This document shows, one piece after another, positions 8,634-17,982 of a stretch of DNA of 64,000 nucleotides; position 1 is the first letter of the stretch; the number at the start of each line of letters is the position of its first letter. Under the pieces are notes generated by a model. The model did no database searches. It was not told where the DNA came from and saw only the letters and a program-made list of their open reading frames with translations. The position numbers and the translations under genes were made by a program. The stretch is taken from NCBI GenBank assembly GCA_020636405.1, contig JACJXW010000004.1:3150001-3214000 (forward strand), in the 5' to 3' direction. This DNA comes from Lewinellaceae bacterium (GTDB taxonomy: Bacteria > Bacteroidota > Bacteroidia > Chitinophagales > Saprospiraceae).

Positions 8634-10145
8634 CTAGACATACCGTTCCTGCATGCGCTTCAACCGCCGTGTCTTTTCTTGTTGCAGGCGGAAAAAGCCG
8701 TAGATAAGTACCAGAAGGATCGGCAGCCCAAAATTCAGGTATTTCAGAAAAGTACGCTTGCCACTGGCTTCATCGCTGAGGTATTCCTGTCCGATAGGCC
8801 GGGTGGCAACCCCTTTGGTCCGCAGTTCGATCAGGCCTGTGTCGTCAGATAACCAATCAATGCTGTTGACCATAAGGCTGACGTTGTCTCCCCCCTGCAT
8901 CCCCTGGCCGGCAACCGGAAAGTCCCCGTCACCGAATACCACGATGCGCGAAAAGGCATTGCCCACCAGGTTGCCTTCCAGTACTCCTCCGACGGTGAGG
9001 TTGCTCATCGGAAAGTCGGCATCCGACCATTGCTTGTTGATGTCAAAGAAAACAGGAGGGTTGGAGATACCCGATTTGACGGAGGTCTGGGCAATAGGGG
9101 TGAAACGAACAGTGGAGTCGCCGGTGAAGCGCACCGGGCTGGCAAAGCTGAGGATCACTTGCTCCAGGCCCCGGGTAATGGGGTGTTCTGGGAAATTGCT
9201 GATGATCGGCAGATAGGGAAACTGCATGGCAGTGTTGAAAGTGAGGAAGCCTTGTTGCTGCCTGACTTGTACCGACCCGCACTGGGCATCGACGATAAAA
9301 CTGGGGGCCACTTCGACGCCCTTCTGCTGCAGCCAGGTTTCCAGCCCGGTAAAGACGGGGCGGCCCTGGGCATTTTGCAGGTCGCCCTCCACGGTGTTGA
9401 GGGCAATGAACAGCTGCCCGCCGCGGCTCAGGTAATCGTCCAGCTTGGCGAGGTGGGTAGGTGGGATAGTATCCTGGGGCGCCACGATGGCAACGGCCCG
9501 GAACCGGTCAGGGATGCTGGCTTCATTCTCCAGGTCCACATTTTCCACCCGGTACAAGACACTTAGGGACTGCACAGCCTGGGCGAGGTCCGATATTGAA
9601 GGTTCTCCGTGTCCCTGAACCAGGCCTACCGATGGTTTTTCTTTGACAGCCAGCTTTTTGATGCTGGTGGAAAGCTCATATTCGATCGGTGCGCCCGGCT
9701 GAATGAATGGGATGGTTTCTTTTTGGCCGCCCATTTGCACCACGGCCCCAAGGAAAGCCTGCTGTTGCTGGGCCTGGTCCTTTTCCCGCATGGTGATCAT
9801 CACCGGCTGTATGCCCTCCTGAGCTGCTTGTTGCTTCTCTTCATCCTCATCCGGGTTGATAAACTGATAGTCGACATATCCTTTAGAAAGGCTGGCGTAT
9901 TCCACCAGCATTTCCTGGAAGTCCTGCCGGGCCTTTTCTATGTTCGGTGGCATGTTTTCGGAAAAGTAGGCCGTTACCGTAACGGGTTCTTCCAGGTTGC
10001 GCAGGATGTCTTTAGTGGCCTTGCTCAGGGTGTACTGGCCATTCTCCGTAAGGTCCAGGCGGAAGAACAGTTGTTGAGAGATCAGGTTGGCCACAATGAT
10101 GATTGCTGTTATCAGCAGTATGGAAACCAGTGTTTTATTTTTCAT
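8634..10145 (-). CDS. gldG: GldG-family ABC transporter auxiliary protein
   Basis: A 503-aa inner-membrane protein of the GldG type, with one transmembrane helix at each end (about 7-27 and 470-488) and a large periplasmic region between. Recognisable words are FRLDLTENGQYTLS near the start, GLVQGHGEPSISDL in the middle and SRIVVFGDGDF plus NSIDWLSDD towards the end, as in GldG and ABC_transp_aux proteins. In gliding Bacteroidota, GldA-GldF-GldG form an ABC complex needed for motility. It starts 8 bp after the GldF-like gene, so the two are cotranscribed. Confidence 0.87.
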   Translation of the reverse strand: MKNKTLVSILLITAIIIVANLISQQLFFRLDLTENGQYTLSKATKDILRNLEEPVTVTAYFSENMPPNIEKARQDFQEMLVEYASLSKGYVDYQFINPDEDEEKQQAAQEGIQPVMITMREKDQAQQQQAFLGAVVQMGGQKETIPFIQPGAPIEYELSTSIKKLAVKEKPSVGLVQGHGEPSISDLAQAVQSLSVLYRVENVDLENEASIPDRFRAVAIVAPQDTIPPTHLAKLDDYLSRGGQLFIALNTVEGDLQNAQGRPVFTGLETWLQQKGVEVAPSFIVDAQCGSVQVRQQQGFLTFNTAMQFPYLPIISNFPEHPITRGLEQVILSFASPVRFTGDSTVRFTPIAQTSVKSGISNPPVFFDINKQWSDADFPMSNLTVGGVLEGNLVGNAFSRIVVFGDGDFPVAGQGMQGGDNVSLMVNSIDWLSDDTGLIELRTKGVATRPIGQEYLSDEASGKRTFLKYLNFGLPILLVLIYGFFRLQQEKTRRLKRMQERYV

Positions 10146-10153
10146 AGTATCAG

Positions 10154-10885
10154 TTAGCTTCGTTTGGAAATGATGAGTTCGGACAGGCCCAGCCCCAGCA
10201 CGACGATGGAGGCAAAATAGACCAGGTCTTTGGAATCGATCACTCCCCGTTGTATGGACTGGAAGTGGTACTGCAGGCTGAGGTTACGGAAGAAAGTGCC
10301 CAGCCCGCCCTGGGTATTGGATGCCATCACTTCGAAAAGGATATGGAAGAACACCCCGATCAGGATGGCCAGCAGGAATGCGACGATCTGGTTGCTGGTC
10401 ACACTGCTGGCAAATAGCCCTATGCTGATGTACGCAGCACTCATCAGCAGCAACCCCAGGTACCCGGAGAGGGTCGCTCCATGGTCGATCTGGCCCAGTT
10501 TGGCGACGGTGATGTAATAGGGTAGGGTAAAGAGCAAGGCAATACAGACCATGAGCAGGCACGCCATAAATTTACCGACGATGAGTTGCCGGTTGGATAC
10601 ATCCTTTGTGAGTAACAGCTCGATGGTGCCCGCCTTCCGTTCTTCGGCGATCTGCCGCATGGTCAGCGCCGGTACAAAGAAGAACAACGTCCAGTATGCA
10701 ATACTGAAGAACACCTGCAGGTCTGCTTGCTTGCGGAAGAAGATATCGCCCCGCCCGATGAGCTCCAGCGGATCCCAGGTAAACAGGCCGCTAAGCCCCA
10801 GGAAGGCGATGAGGATCACATAAGCGATCAGCGAGTCGAAAAAGGAACTCAATTCTTTTTTGGTAATCACCCAGATTGGATTCAT
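10154..10885 (-). CDS. gldF: GldF-family ABC transporter permease
   Basis: A 243-aa integral membrane permease with about six hydrophobic helices. It opens with the cytoplasmic segment ITKKELSSFFDS, then has the PALTMRQIAEERKAGTIELLLT loop typical of GldF/ABC-2 permeases, which faces the ATPase. It works with the GldA-like ATPase upstream and the GldG-like protein downstream. Length and gene order match the gliding-associated transporter, but such systems are also kept by non-gliding relatives, so motility itself is not proven. Confidence 0.88.
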   Translation of the reverse strand: MNPIWVITKKELSSFFDSLIAYVILIAFLGLSGLFTWDPLELIGRGDIFFRKQADLQVFFSIAYWTLFFFVPALTMRQIAEERKAGTIELLLTKDVSNRQLIVGKFMACLLMVCIALLFTLPYYITVAKLGQIDHGATLSGYLGLLLMSAAYISIGLFASSVTSNQIVAFLLAILIGVFFHILFEVMASNTQGGLGTFFRNLSLQYHFQSIQRGVIDSKDLVYFASIVVLGLGLSELIISKRS

Positions 10886-10922
10886 AGCCTTTTTGTTTTA
10901 TGGACTGAACGATCGAAGAGCT

Positions 10923-10973
10923 GAATGATGGATTTGCCCGCATTCAATCCTTCAATCTATCCATCATTCATTC
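10923..10973. repeat. 11-bp inverted repeat enclosing a period-8 tract
   Basis: GAATGATGGAT (10923-10933) pairs perfectly with ATCCATCATTC (10959-10969). Units ATTCAATC, CTTCAATC, TATCCATC and ATTCATTC run from 10942 to 10973 with exact 8-bp spacing and end in the stop codon of the ATPase gene. The structure lies between the ATPase and permease genes and could attenuate or stabilise the operon mRNA. Confidence 0.55.
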
Positions 10974-11895
10974 ATTTCAAAGTCAGATCCCGGAAGATAT
11001 CTTCCAACCGGGTTTCAAAGGGAATCATTTCGTGGAGTACCCACTTCTGGCGAACGCATAGTTCGAAGACCGCCTGGTTGGACAACTGTTCAGGCTGGCT
11101 TTGGATCTCGAATCGTTGTTTGTCGGCATCGAGGATATCTGCCGTAGCGACGGTGGGCAGTTGCTGCACTTTCTCGAAGACTTCATCGGTGGAGCCGCCG
11201 AGGATACGCACTTGCAGGACTTGTTGGCCCTGTGCCTGCTTGCGGAGCGTTTCGGCGGTGCCGTCGGCCACTATCCTTCCGTTATTGATGATGAGGATAC
11301 GGTCGCAGGTGGCCTCAACTTCCGGGAGGATATGGGTGCTGAGGATCACGGTCTTTTCTTTGCCCAGTTTGCGGATGAGTTCCCGGATCTCTACGATCTG
11401 GTTGGGATCCAGGCCGGTAGTGGGCTCGTCGAGGATGAGAATGTCGGGGTCGTGGATCATAGCCTGTGCCAGGCCGACTCTTTGGCGGTATCCTTTCGAA
11501 AGCTCCCGGATCCTTTTGTGCTTTTCAACATCCAGGCCGCATACGCGGACCATCTCTCTTATCCGTTGAGGAACCTCGGCCCTGGGAACTTTCTGCAGAG
11601 CCGCGCAGAATTCCAGGTAGTCGATAACCGGCATATCGGTATAAAGCGGGTTGTGTTCGGGGAGGTAGCCGATGTGTTTTTTCGTTTCCCCATCGCGTAC
11701 GGACTTGCCGCCGATCAACACTTCTCCACTATCCATTTCGATGTAGCTGGTGATCATCTTCATGGTCGTCGTCTTCCCGGCGCCGTTCGGCCCCAGGAAT
11801 CCAAGGATTTCACCCGTTTTTACTTCGAAGGAAATGTTGTCAACAGCTTTTTGAAATCCGTAGCTCTTGCTCAGGTTTTCTATTTTTATATCCAT
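10972..11895 (-). CDS. gldA: GldA-family ABC transporter ATP-binding protein
   Basis: A 307-aa ABC ATPase that would drive the GldF/GldG-like complex. It has Walker A GPNGAGKTTT, a Q-loop region IGYLPEHNPLY, signature LSKGYRQRVGLAQAM, Walker B ILILDEPTTGLDP and the switch His in LSTHILPE. A C-terminal extension of about 90 residues ends in FETRLEDIFRDLT, as in GldA-type ATPases. ATG 11895 (MDIKIENLSKSY) is the natural start; the frame extends 30 codons upstream but that part does not match the family. It is the first gene of the operon, 86 bp ahead of the permease. Confidence 0.9.
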   Translation of the reverse strand: MDIKIENLSKSYGFQKAVDNISFEVKTGEILGFLGPNGAGKTTTMKMITSYIEMDSGEVLIGGKSVRDGETKKHIGYLPEHNPLYTDMPVIDYLEFCAALQKVPRAEVPQRIREMVRVCGLDVEKHKRIRELSKGYRQRVGLAQAMIHDPDILILDEPTTGLDPNQIVEIRELIRKLGKEKTVILSTHILPEVEATCDRILIINNGRIVADGTAETLRKQAQGQQVLQVRILGGSTDEVFEKVQQLPTVATADILDADKQRFEIQSQPEQLSNQAVFELCVRQKWVLHEMIPFETRLEDIFRDLTLK

Positions 11896-12023
11896 AGTAG
11901 GGTTTTGACTTTGGCAATTTGATTCAAGAATGCCAATGTTCTTTGTTATTGCAGCTGACAAAAAGCAGATCGAATCAGGGCGCAAATTTAAAATTTTTTA
12001 CCTGAAATTTGAAGAATAGCATT

Positions 12024-12053
12024 TTTGATTGGCGGACAAATCCAGTAATTTTG
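12024..12053 (+). promoter_or_regulatory. Bacteroidota promoter, -33 TTTG and -7 TAATTTTG
   Basis: TTTG at 12024-12027 and TAATTTTG at 12046-12053 are separated by 18 bp, close to the Bacteroidota consensus TTTG-N19-TAnnTTTG. The predicted start of transcription is near 12060, which leaves a 60-base leader before the ATG at 12120 and rules out the in-frame ATG at 12009. Confidence 0.65.
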
Positions 12054-12119
12054 TGCGGCCTAAGCAAATCCCTTTGCCCATTTTGGGGCGTCTATTTTTC
12101 AAACCAAAATCCCGGACAG

Positions 12120-12734
12120 ATGATAAGGTATCTTTTCTTGGCAGCAAGTATTTTTATTTTATCCGCATGTAGCGACGGCAGCACCGGTGGTGCTGAAGCA
12201 GAACAGTTCGAAAGCGCAGGTTATATTACGGAGGACATTCCGGGCACTTCCTATCAGCGGGTTACAAAAGTCAGCAACATGAACACCCTGCAGGAGGAAG
12301 GCCTTACCCGAAACGGCCTCAGGGAAGGCACCTGGATCATTTATCATCCTGGTGGAGAGTTCCCTGAGAAGCTCATTTCCTATGCTCAGGGAATGTACAA
12401 CGGCCCTTACATGGAATTCAACGACCGCGGCCAGATGTCGCTTCGCGCTACTTACAAGAACAACGTCTTGGACGGCCCCTGGGGGAAATACCGCTTTGGC
12501 CGGGCAGAAAAGCAAGCTCACTACAAAAATGGCGAGCTGGATGGCACCGTGAAAGAGTTCGATGGCCAAACAGGCAAACTGATCAAGGAGGTCAACTACA
12601 AAGGTGGACTCCAGCACGGTATGTTGCGCTTTTTCAATGAGGAGGGAGAAGTAACCCTGGAGTATGAATACAAAAACGGTGAAAAAGTAGGAGGAGGTAT
12701 TGTAGAGGAAGGGACTAACGCAAGTAAAGAATAA
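12120..12734 (+). CDS. MORN/YwqK-type repeat lipoprotein
   Basis: A 204-aa predicted lipoprotein: the N-terminus MIRYLFLAASIFILSAC ends in a lipobox (LSAC). From about residue 60 it has repeated motifs of the MORN_2/YwqK type (GLREGTWIIYHPGG, YNGPYMEFNDRG, LDGPWGKYRFG, LDGTVKEFDGQTG, LQHGMLRFFNEEG), each a beta-hairpin of about 23 residues. Such proteins are sometimes labelled YwqK-family antitoxins, but here the signal points to an envelope repeat protein with no toxin neighbour. The start is fixed by the promoter at 12024-12053 and by the signal peptide. Confidence 0.78.
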   Translation: MIRYLFLAASIFILSACSDGSTGGAEAEQFESAGYITEDIPGTSYQRVTKVSNMNTLQEEGLTRNGLREGTWIIYHPGGEFPEKLISYAQGMYNGPYMEFNDRGQMSLRATYKNNVLDGPWGKYRFGRAEKQAHYKNGELDGTVKEFDGQTGKLIKEVNYKGGLQHGMLRFFNEEGEVTLEYEYKNGEKVGGGIVEEGTNASKE

Positions 12735-12798
12735 ACAGCCCCGGAAAGGAGCGTTGAAAGGAGCGAGGAGGGCCGGCGGAGGGATTATGGTGTGTTTT

Positions 12799-12996
12799 TT
12801 AGCGCTTATATGCCTTCTTGCCTATCCCGTTGCTTTTGTGTTGCATCAGTTGCCGGGCCTCTTCCTCCAACTCCCGCAGGATCGCTACACGGTCTTTGGG
12901 CACGCTCTTCTTATCTCCTAGTAACGCTTCCAGAGGCATTCGTTTGGCATTGTCTACCCAGAAATGGAAGCCCAGGATCTCTCTTATTCCGCTCAT
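12799..12996 (-). CDS. Small conserved-looking protein, 65 aa
   Basis: Not recognised. The frame from ATG 12996 encodes MSGIREILGFHFWVDNAKRMP, then a charged helical stretch (KDRVAILRELEEEARQL) and a basic tail. Residues 35-55 look like a short amphipathic helix. Composition is protein-like, and the gene sits alone between two unrelated genes. A longer start at 13050 exists but adds residues with no visible pattern. Confidence 0.45.
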   Translation of the reverse strand: MSGIREILGFHFWVDNAKRMPLEALLGDKKSVPKDRVAILRELEEEARQLMQHKSNGIGKKAYKR

Positions 12997-13158
12997 GTTT
13001 TGTTTTTTGTTTGTTGAGGTCAAGATCCACTGAATATTCTGGATTACCAACTTTAAAGGCTCCCATGCTGTCTGTATTCACGAATTCAGACACTAACGTA
13101 TTTTATTGAAAAATAAGGAAATAGGGCTGGCGTATAGGAAGGGCAACTGCTTGGGCTT

Positions 13159-13896
13159 TTATGCCCGTGCCATTTTGATGTATTCCTTGGGGGTCTGTCC
13201 GGTGATTTCCCGGAACACCTTGTAAAAGGTGGATTTATTTTTGAATCCGCACTGCAAGGCTATGCCGAATAAGGTCAGGTTATGATAATTTTTATCTGTG
13301 ATCTTTTCCTTCACCTCTTTCACCCGGAAGGAATTGATGAAGTGCTGAAAATTACACCCGGCATGATGGTTGACTACCTGTGATAAGTACTTGGTATTGG
13401 TATGGAGCCGGTCGGCCACTTCCTTGAGGGAAAGGTCGGGATCCAGGTATAGCCTTTCCTGTTCCACCAGTAATTTCACCTTGAAAAAGAGTTTTACTTC
13501 TTCGAGCCCTTTCAGGCTACTGGAGCTGTACTTTTCCTGGAGTTGAAGCAGCGGAAGGTCCTCGACATCTTTGACCACATCCCCATCTACTTCAAAAGCG
13601 ATGAAATTGGTAAGGTGTTGCTGGCGGTCAAATACCGGGTGGATTACCAGCTTGCACAGGTAAGCTTCGCCATTCTTCCGGTAGTTGGTGATCTCCTCCC
13701 GGAATGCAATCTGATGCTCGAGGCTGCGCCGGATACGGTTGATGGCATCCTGCTCAGATCCGGGGCCCTGGAGAAGGCTGGGTTTTTTACCGATCACTTC
13801 GGTAAGCGTATAGCCGGTTATTTCAGTGAAGTCATCATTGACCCACAATATTTTCCGTTGAGCGTCGGTGAGTATGACTGCAATATTTGGAAGCAT
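13159..13896 (-). CDS. PAS domain-AraC family transcriptional regulator
   Basis: A 245-aa regulator with an N-terminal PAS sensor (about 1-110: AVILTDAQRKILWVN, FTEITGYTLTEVIGKKPSLLQGPGS, YRKNGEAY) and a C-terminal AraC-type double helix-turn-helix (about 140-245: SLKEVADRLHTNTKYLSQVV, LFGIALQCGFKNKSTFYKVFREITGQTPKEY). The PAS resembles LOV domains, but the photoactive cysteine position (GKNCRFLQ in LOV) reads GKKPSLLQ, so flavin photochemistry is unlikely. Target genes are not evident; the divergent neighbour is the large pseudo-helicase gene 344 bp away. Confidence 0.87.
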   Translation of the reverse strand: MLPNIAVILTDAQRKILWVNDDFTEITGYTLTEVIGKKPSLLQGPGSEQDAINRIRRSLEHQIAFREEITNYRKNGEAYLCKLVIHPVFDRQQHLTNFIAFEVDGDVVKDVEDLPLLQLQEKYSSSSLKGLEEVKLFFKVKLLVEQERLYLDPDLSLKEVADRLHTNTKYLSQVVNHHAGCNFQHFINSFRVKEVKEKITDKNYHNLTLFGIALQCGFKNKSTFYKVFREITGQTPKEYIKMARA

Positions 13897-14131
13897 AAAA
13901 TTTTCTTGAAATTGGTTTTGTTTAATGTTTGAAAGGCTATCGCTCGCAAAGCTTAAACAAATTTAACTATTTGATTATCATTGTCTAATATACATTCTAT
14001 TGAACGGTTTTTCAAAAAAATATGCGCTTTTTAGAACAAGGGCCAAAAATGAGTTTTTCCCTGTTCCTGTTTTGTTGAAAGCTAAATTGTCCAAAGGAGC
14101 CGTCCATATGAAGCGGGAAGATAGAATTTGG

Positions 14132-14139
14132 TATATTTG
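14132..14139 (+). promoter_or_regulatory. -7 box TATATTTG ahead of the pseudo-helicase gene
   Basis: TATATTTG fits TAnnTTTG exactly, about 100 bases before the ATG at 14241. No clear -33 TTTG is seen at the right distance. The rest of the 13897-14240 spacer is AT-rich near 13960-14040 and holds no gene that I can see. Confidence 0.4.
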
Positions 14140-14240
14140 GGCAGCAGTGCACCGGCCTTAAAAAGCCAGGCCTTTGCCGGCCTTTGTCTTACGCTGCCGG
14201 TCCATCTGATATTTGGAAACCACCTTAACAGCGGCCTTTG

Positions 14241-17200
14241 ATGAGTAGCCAACAAGAGGACAATACCCTCGGCCTGTGGATGCAGGACGAATGGAGCATT
14301 TTTCGAAATGCGTTGCCTTTAAATCCCCAGCGTATTGACATTGCTCGCCTGGACGGCGGCTTTGCCTATTCTTTGATCGATAACCTGCTTCAGAACAAAG
14401 CTTTCGAACTTCCCGTAGCCCCTCCCTTTTCTGTTGCTCAGGAACTCCAGGGGCTTTACTTTGAAGCGCGTGCCTCAGAACGGGTGCGGGGGCACCAACC
14501 CTTTGGCCTGGGTTTTCCTTTGTTTTTGTCCGCAGACGAAAACGGAGAAACCATTGCCGCCCCTTTATTCATCTGGAACCTGAGCCTGGAGCCCAACCCG
14601 CAACACATCGGGCGATGGTCCATTTCGAGAAAACCTTTCCAGAAACTGGATTTCAACCGCTTTTTGGCCGCTCACTGGGATCAGGCATCCGGAGCCGGGC
14701 TTGCCGCTCGTTTTGAGCAGATACTGGCCTCCGGCAGGATGGATGCCGGGGCGCTTGCCAGGGCCTGCAATGAGGCCTCGGAAATGCTGGCGTTGAACAA
14801 TCCCAGCCAGAATATTGCCGTTACAGATACCCCTTCAGTGCAAGAATTGGGCCGGCTGTTGCAACAGCCCCAGATCCACTGGTCTGGTGTATTGGGGCTT
14901 TACCGGCCACATCAGCATCTTTTCATTCCTCCGGTACAGCGCGAAGAAGAACGCGTTTCGCCGCCGGCCCATTCTCTGGGGCTCTTGCCCCTCGACCCTT
15001 ACCAGGCCGCTGCTGCTACAGCCCTATTCGAACAGGAATCGGTCCTGGTTACCGGGCTGCCGGGGACAGGGAGGACTCACCTGGCCCTGCACCTCCTTTC
15101 CAATGCCCTGTCCAACGGAAAGCGCTGCCTGATCGTCTCTCCCCGGCTGCCCGCTCTCCGGTTGATCCAGCAACGCCTGGAACAACTGGGGTTTGGACGG
15201 CTTTCTTTTCTATTGAGGGATACGGCACAAGACCTGCCCCTTTTCACCGAGATCATCCGCGCTTCGGCTAATGCCAAAGAACCGGAAGTGAGTTATGCCC
15301 CGGACGAGTACCGCCTGCTGGCCGCTCGGGCTGAGCGCCTGAAAAGGAAGCTGGATGACAGTTACCTCTCCTCCCGGGCTTTTGTTTTCGGACCTTACAA
15401 CTGGACGGAGACGGTAGGGCTCTATCTCAAAAGTATCCGAAAGGAAGGAAAGGAAGTGCTCTCCACTCAGCTGAATGCCCAGGATTACCAGTTTACCTAT
15501 GAAGAATATCAGCAATTCACCCAGGCCATTGCGTCTTGTCAGCGGCTCCTTGGTGAGGCTGGCGTCTTGCGGAGCCCCCTGAACAAGCTACATCAGGGGA
15601 TCTTTCTGCGGATGGAAAAAGAGGAAGCGCTGCCCTTCATCGAAGAGAAAACGGAGGAATTGCTATCCAGGGCCCTGAGCCTTAGGCAGTGGTATGCCAA
15701 CCGCGTCAATACCTACTCTGAACTGCTTTCCGCTCATTACGAACAATATTACCAGGATTTTGCACGGCGCCTGGCCCTGCTCAATGACCGCATCGCGGAA
15801 TCTTATGGCCGTTTTGGGGAGGCTTTTGAATCGGCCGGTATGGGCGGCCTGAAATTGAAAAGCGTATTTTCCGGCAATGCCAGGGAGATACTGGAAACCC
15901 GGCAAGCGGTGGCTGCGGCGTATGCCAAACTACAGGCAGACTTCGACGCCAATGCCTATTTTGAATATGGATTCCAGCCTGCGAATGAAGGGCGCGACAT
16001 CCCCGCGGTCAAAACGTCGCTGGATGGTTTTGGACAAGCCCTGGCCAGGTGGCGCTCCGGCCTGCGTGAGGTGGTGCAGGACGAGATCCTGCGATTGAGC
16101 CACAAGACGGCTCACCCTCGCCTTGGGTTTCAGGGCCAGGTGCTCGAATTGGAGGAAGGCCTGGCCCGCCTGCTCGAACAGGTTAATGAAAGCGGCCTGT
16201 ATCACCTTCCGGTCAGCCATAAATCGCTCACTATACCCAAACGGCAACGTTTTCTCGATGAGTTGATCGAGCAATTGGAGGTGACCCGCCGTTCCCTGAA
16301 GGGCTTCGACGCATTCTACGATTGGCAGAACAACTGGCTTCAACTCAAGGAAGGGGCACGGCGGCTGGTGAAGGCCCTGATCAAAGGGCGGCCCGACAAC
16401 TGGCAGGCCGCCTTTGAAAGCTGGTTTCTGGATAACTGCCTGAGCCAGGCTTACAAGGCAGTACTGCCCCCCGAACCGGACAATGTCCGCGAGCTGGCTC
16501 ACACCATGGAACAGTTTAAGCCGCTGTTGCTACCTCACTCCCTGATGCTTTGGCATGGCCGCAAAGGGGAAAGCCTGCGCCGCCTGCGCCGGCAAAACCG
16601 GGAAGCCTACCAGTGGATCAGTGGGAAACAGCCTGAACAGAACCCGCTTACGCTCAGGCAAAACCTGCGCAATGGAGTAGACGCCGTTTCTGCACTCATG
16701 CCGGCCCTTCTGGCCACTCCTCAGGTAGCCGGTGAATGCTTCGCCGGTACCGGGTTCTTTTTTGATTACGTCATCGTTGAAGATGCCTCCTTCCTCACCC
16801 CCCGTGAAGTGCGGATGCTCCGGGAATTGGGCCGTCAATCCGTTTTTATGGGCAATGCTTTGCCAGAAGGCCCCGCTTTTGTTCCGCCGGCTTATGAGTA
16901 CCTGACAAAAGAAAGTATACCAGTTGTCAGCCTTTACCAGGGCCACCATCGTTTCCCGGGCAACTTGCTTCAATACCAGCAAAATGATGGCCCGCTTCCT
17001 CTCGGCCTGGGAGAGCCCTCTACCTTCCACTTCGAACAAATAGACGGACGGTACGATGAACAGACAGAGGCTAATGAAGAAGAAGCGCTGCACATCATCG
17101 GACTGCTTAATAAGATCGAAAAAACACCCCAGCGCACTTACCCGTCCGTAGGCATTGCCTGCCTGACAAAGGGGCAGCGGGACCTGATCACCTCTTACCT

Positions 17201-17963
17201 TTTGCACATCAAGCAACGCCGGTCGACCGGCGTGGAGGCCATTCAACAATTGGAGCGCAATGGCCTTTCGGTCTTGAACCTCGATGAGCTTTCCGGACAG
17301 CGCTTCGATATTCTCATTGTTTCCGGGGCCCTGGGAACGATCGACCTGAAAGGATCTATGACCGGGCATATTCACCGCCTGAAAGGATATAAAGTGCTGG
17401 AAAGCTTGTTTGCGCTGATGTGCACGGCCGAAAAGCGGATACACATCGTCAACTCCATCCCGTTACCGGCCCTGGATGAAATGGCTGCAATGCCGGACAA
17501 CCGCGAGGGCTTCCTGCTGGCCAGTTATTTTAAATTCATCAAAGCTGCCGGTGGGCAGCGCCGGGAAGCGGCGGCAGCCATTATGGAGCATCTGCCGGAC
17601 TGGATGCATTTTGGTTCTCCGTACAGGCAGCCCCTGCCGTTCCTGGAAGAGGTAGGCCAACACCTGCAGCCTTATCTTGGGCCCGGCCGGGTACAACTCG
17701 GTTCCGGCCCGGCGCCGCTGAAAATACAGGCATCAGGCCCCGGGCAAACGCCTTTGTTTATCACTCCGGATGGATTTCTGGCCCAGGCTCCGGCCACCGA
17801 TTACCAATGGGAATATGAACAGGCCAATCTGCTTGAGGCATCCGGGTATCGCCCGGCGCCCGCCTGGTCGGCAGATTGGTGGCGCAATCCGGCCCTCGAG
17901 GCTAAAAAGATGGCCAGCCTGATCATTCGCCTCGAGCAACCACCAAGTGAAGAAGAAGAATAA
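14241..17963 (+). CDS. Degenerate SF1 helicase-nuclease (DUF4011-type architecture), catalytic motifs replaced
   Basis: A 1240-aa protein laid out like large bacterial SF1 helicases of the DUF4011 group: N-terminal domain (about 10-210, with GFPLFLSADENGETIAAPLFIW), a split RecA core, and a C-terminal Vsr/MTES_1575-like nuclease fold (about 1130-1225, ending WSADWWRNP). Key residues are changed throughout. Walker A is GLPGTGRT with Arg278 instead of Lys; Walker B reads VEDAS (Glu847-Asp848 swapped); the GDxxQLPP motif is GNALPEGP; the YRxH motif is YQGHH; motif VI lacks the arginine finger (MCTAEKR, about 1060); the nuclease acidic residues are missing. The first ATG is at 14241 (TTG precedes). 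The frame is intact and protein-like, so it is probably a maintained pseudo-enzyme. It is followed after 19 bp by a membrane zincin gene. Confidence 0.75.
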   Translation: MSSQQEDNTLGLWMQDEWSIFRNALPLNPQRIDIARLDGGFAYSLIDNLLQNKAFELPVAPPFSVAQELQGLYFEARASERVRGHQPFGLGFPLFLSADENGETIAAPLFIWNLSLEPNPQHIGRWSISRKPFQKLDFNRFLAAHWDQASGAGLAARFEQILASGRMDAGALARACNEASEMLALNNPSQNIAVTDTPSVQELGRLLQQPQIHWSGVLGLYRPHQHLFIPPVQREEERVSPPAHSLGLLPLDPYQAAAATALFEQESVLVTGLPGTGRTHLALHLLSNALSNGKRCLIVSPRLPALRLIQQRLEQLGFGRLSFLLRDTAQDLPLFTEIIRASANAKEPEVSYAPDEYRLLAARAERLKRKLDDSYLSSRAFVFGPYNWTETVGLYLKSIRKEGKEVLSTQLNAQDYQFTYEEYQQFTQAIASCQRLLGEAGVLRSPLNKLHQGIFLRMEKEEALPFIEEKTEELLSRALSLRQWYANRVNTYSELLSAHYEQYYQDFARRLALLNDRIAESYGRFGEAFESAGMGGLKLKSVFSGNAREILETRQAVAAAYAKLQADFDANAYFEYGFQPANEGRDIPAVKTSLDGFGQALARWRSGLREVVQDEILRLSHKTAHPRLGFQGQVLELEEGLARLLEQVNESGLYHLPVSHKSLTIPKRQRFLDELIEQLEVTRRSLKGFDAFYDWQNNWLQLKEGARRLVKALIKGRPDNWQAAFESWFLDNCLSQAYKAVLPPEPDNVRELAHTMEQFKPLLLPHSLMLWHGRKGESLRRLRRQNREAYQWISGKQPEQNPLTLRQNLRNGVDAVSALMPALLATPQVAGECFAGTGFFFDYVIVEDASFLTPREVRMLRELGRQSVFMGNALPEGPAFVPPAYEYLTKESIPVVSLYQGHHRFPGNLLQYQQNDGPLPLGLGEPSTFHFEQIDGRYDEQTEANEEEALHIIGLLNKIEKTPQRTYPSVGIACLTKGQRDLITSYLLHIKQRRSTGVEAIQQLERNGLSVLNLDELSGQRFDILIVSGALGTIDLKGSMTGHIHRLKGYKVLESLFALMCTAEKRIHIVNSIPLPALDEMAAMPDNREGFLLASYFKFIKAAGGQRREAAAAIMEHLPDWMHFGSPYRQPLPFLEEVGQHLQPYLGPGRVQLGSGPAPLKIQASGPGQTPLFITPDGFLAQAPATDYQWEYEQANLLEASGYRPAPAWSADWWRNPALEAKKMASLIIRLEQPPSEEEE

Positions 17964-17982
17964 GGATTCCAGGATTTTTAGC

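Noticed and set aside
12120..12734. YwqK-family antitoxin reading of the MORN-type repeat protein
   Set aside because: It has a lipobox signal and no toxin neighbour, so I call it an envelope repeat lipoprotein.
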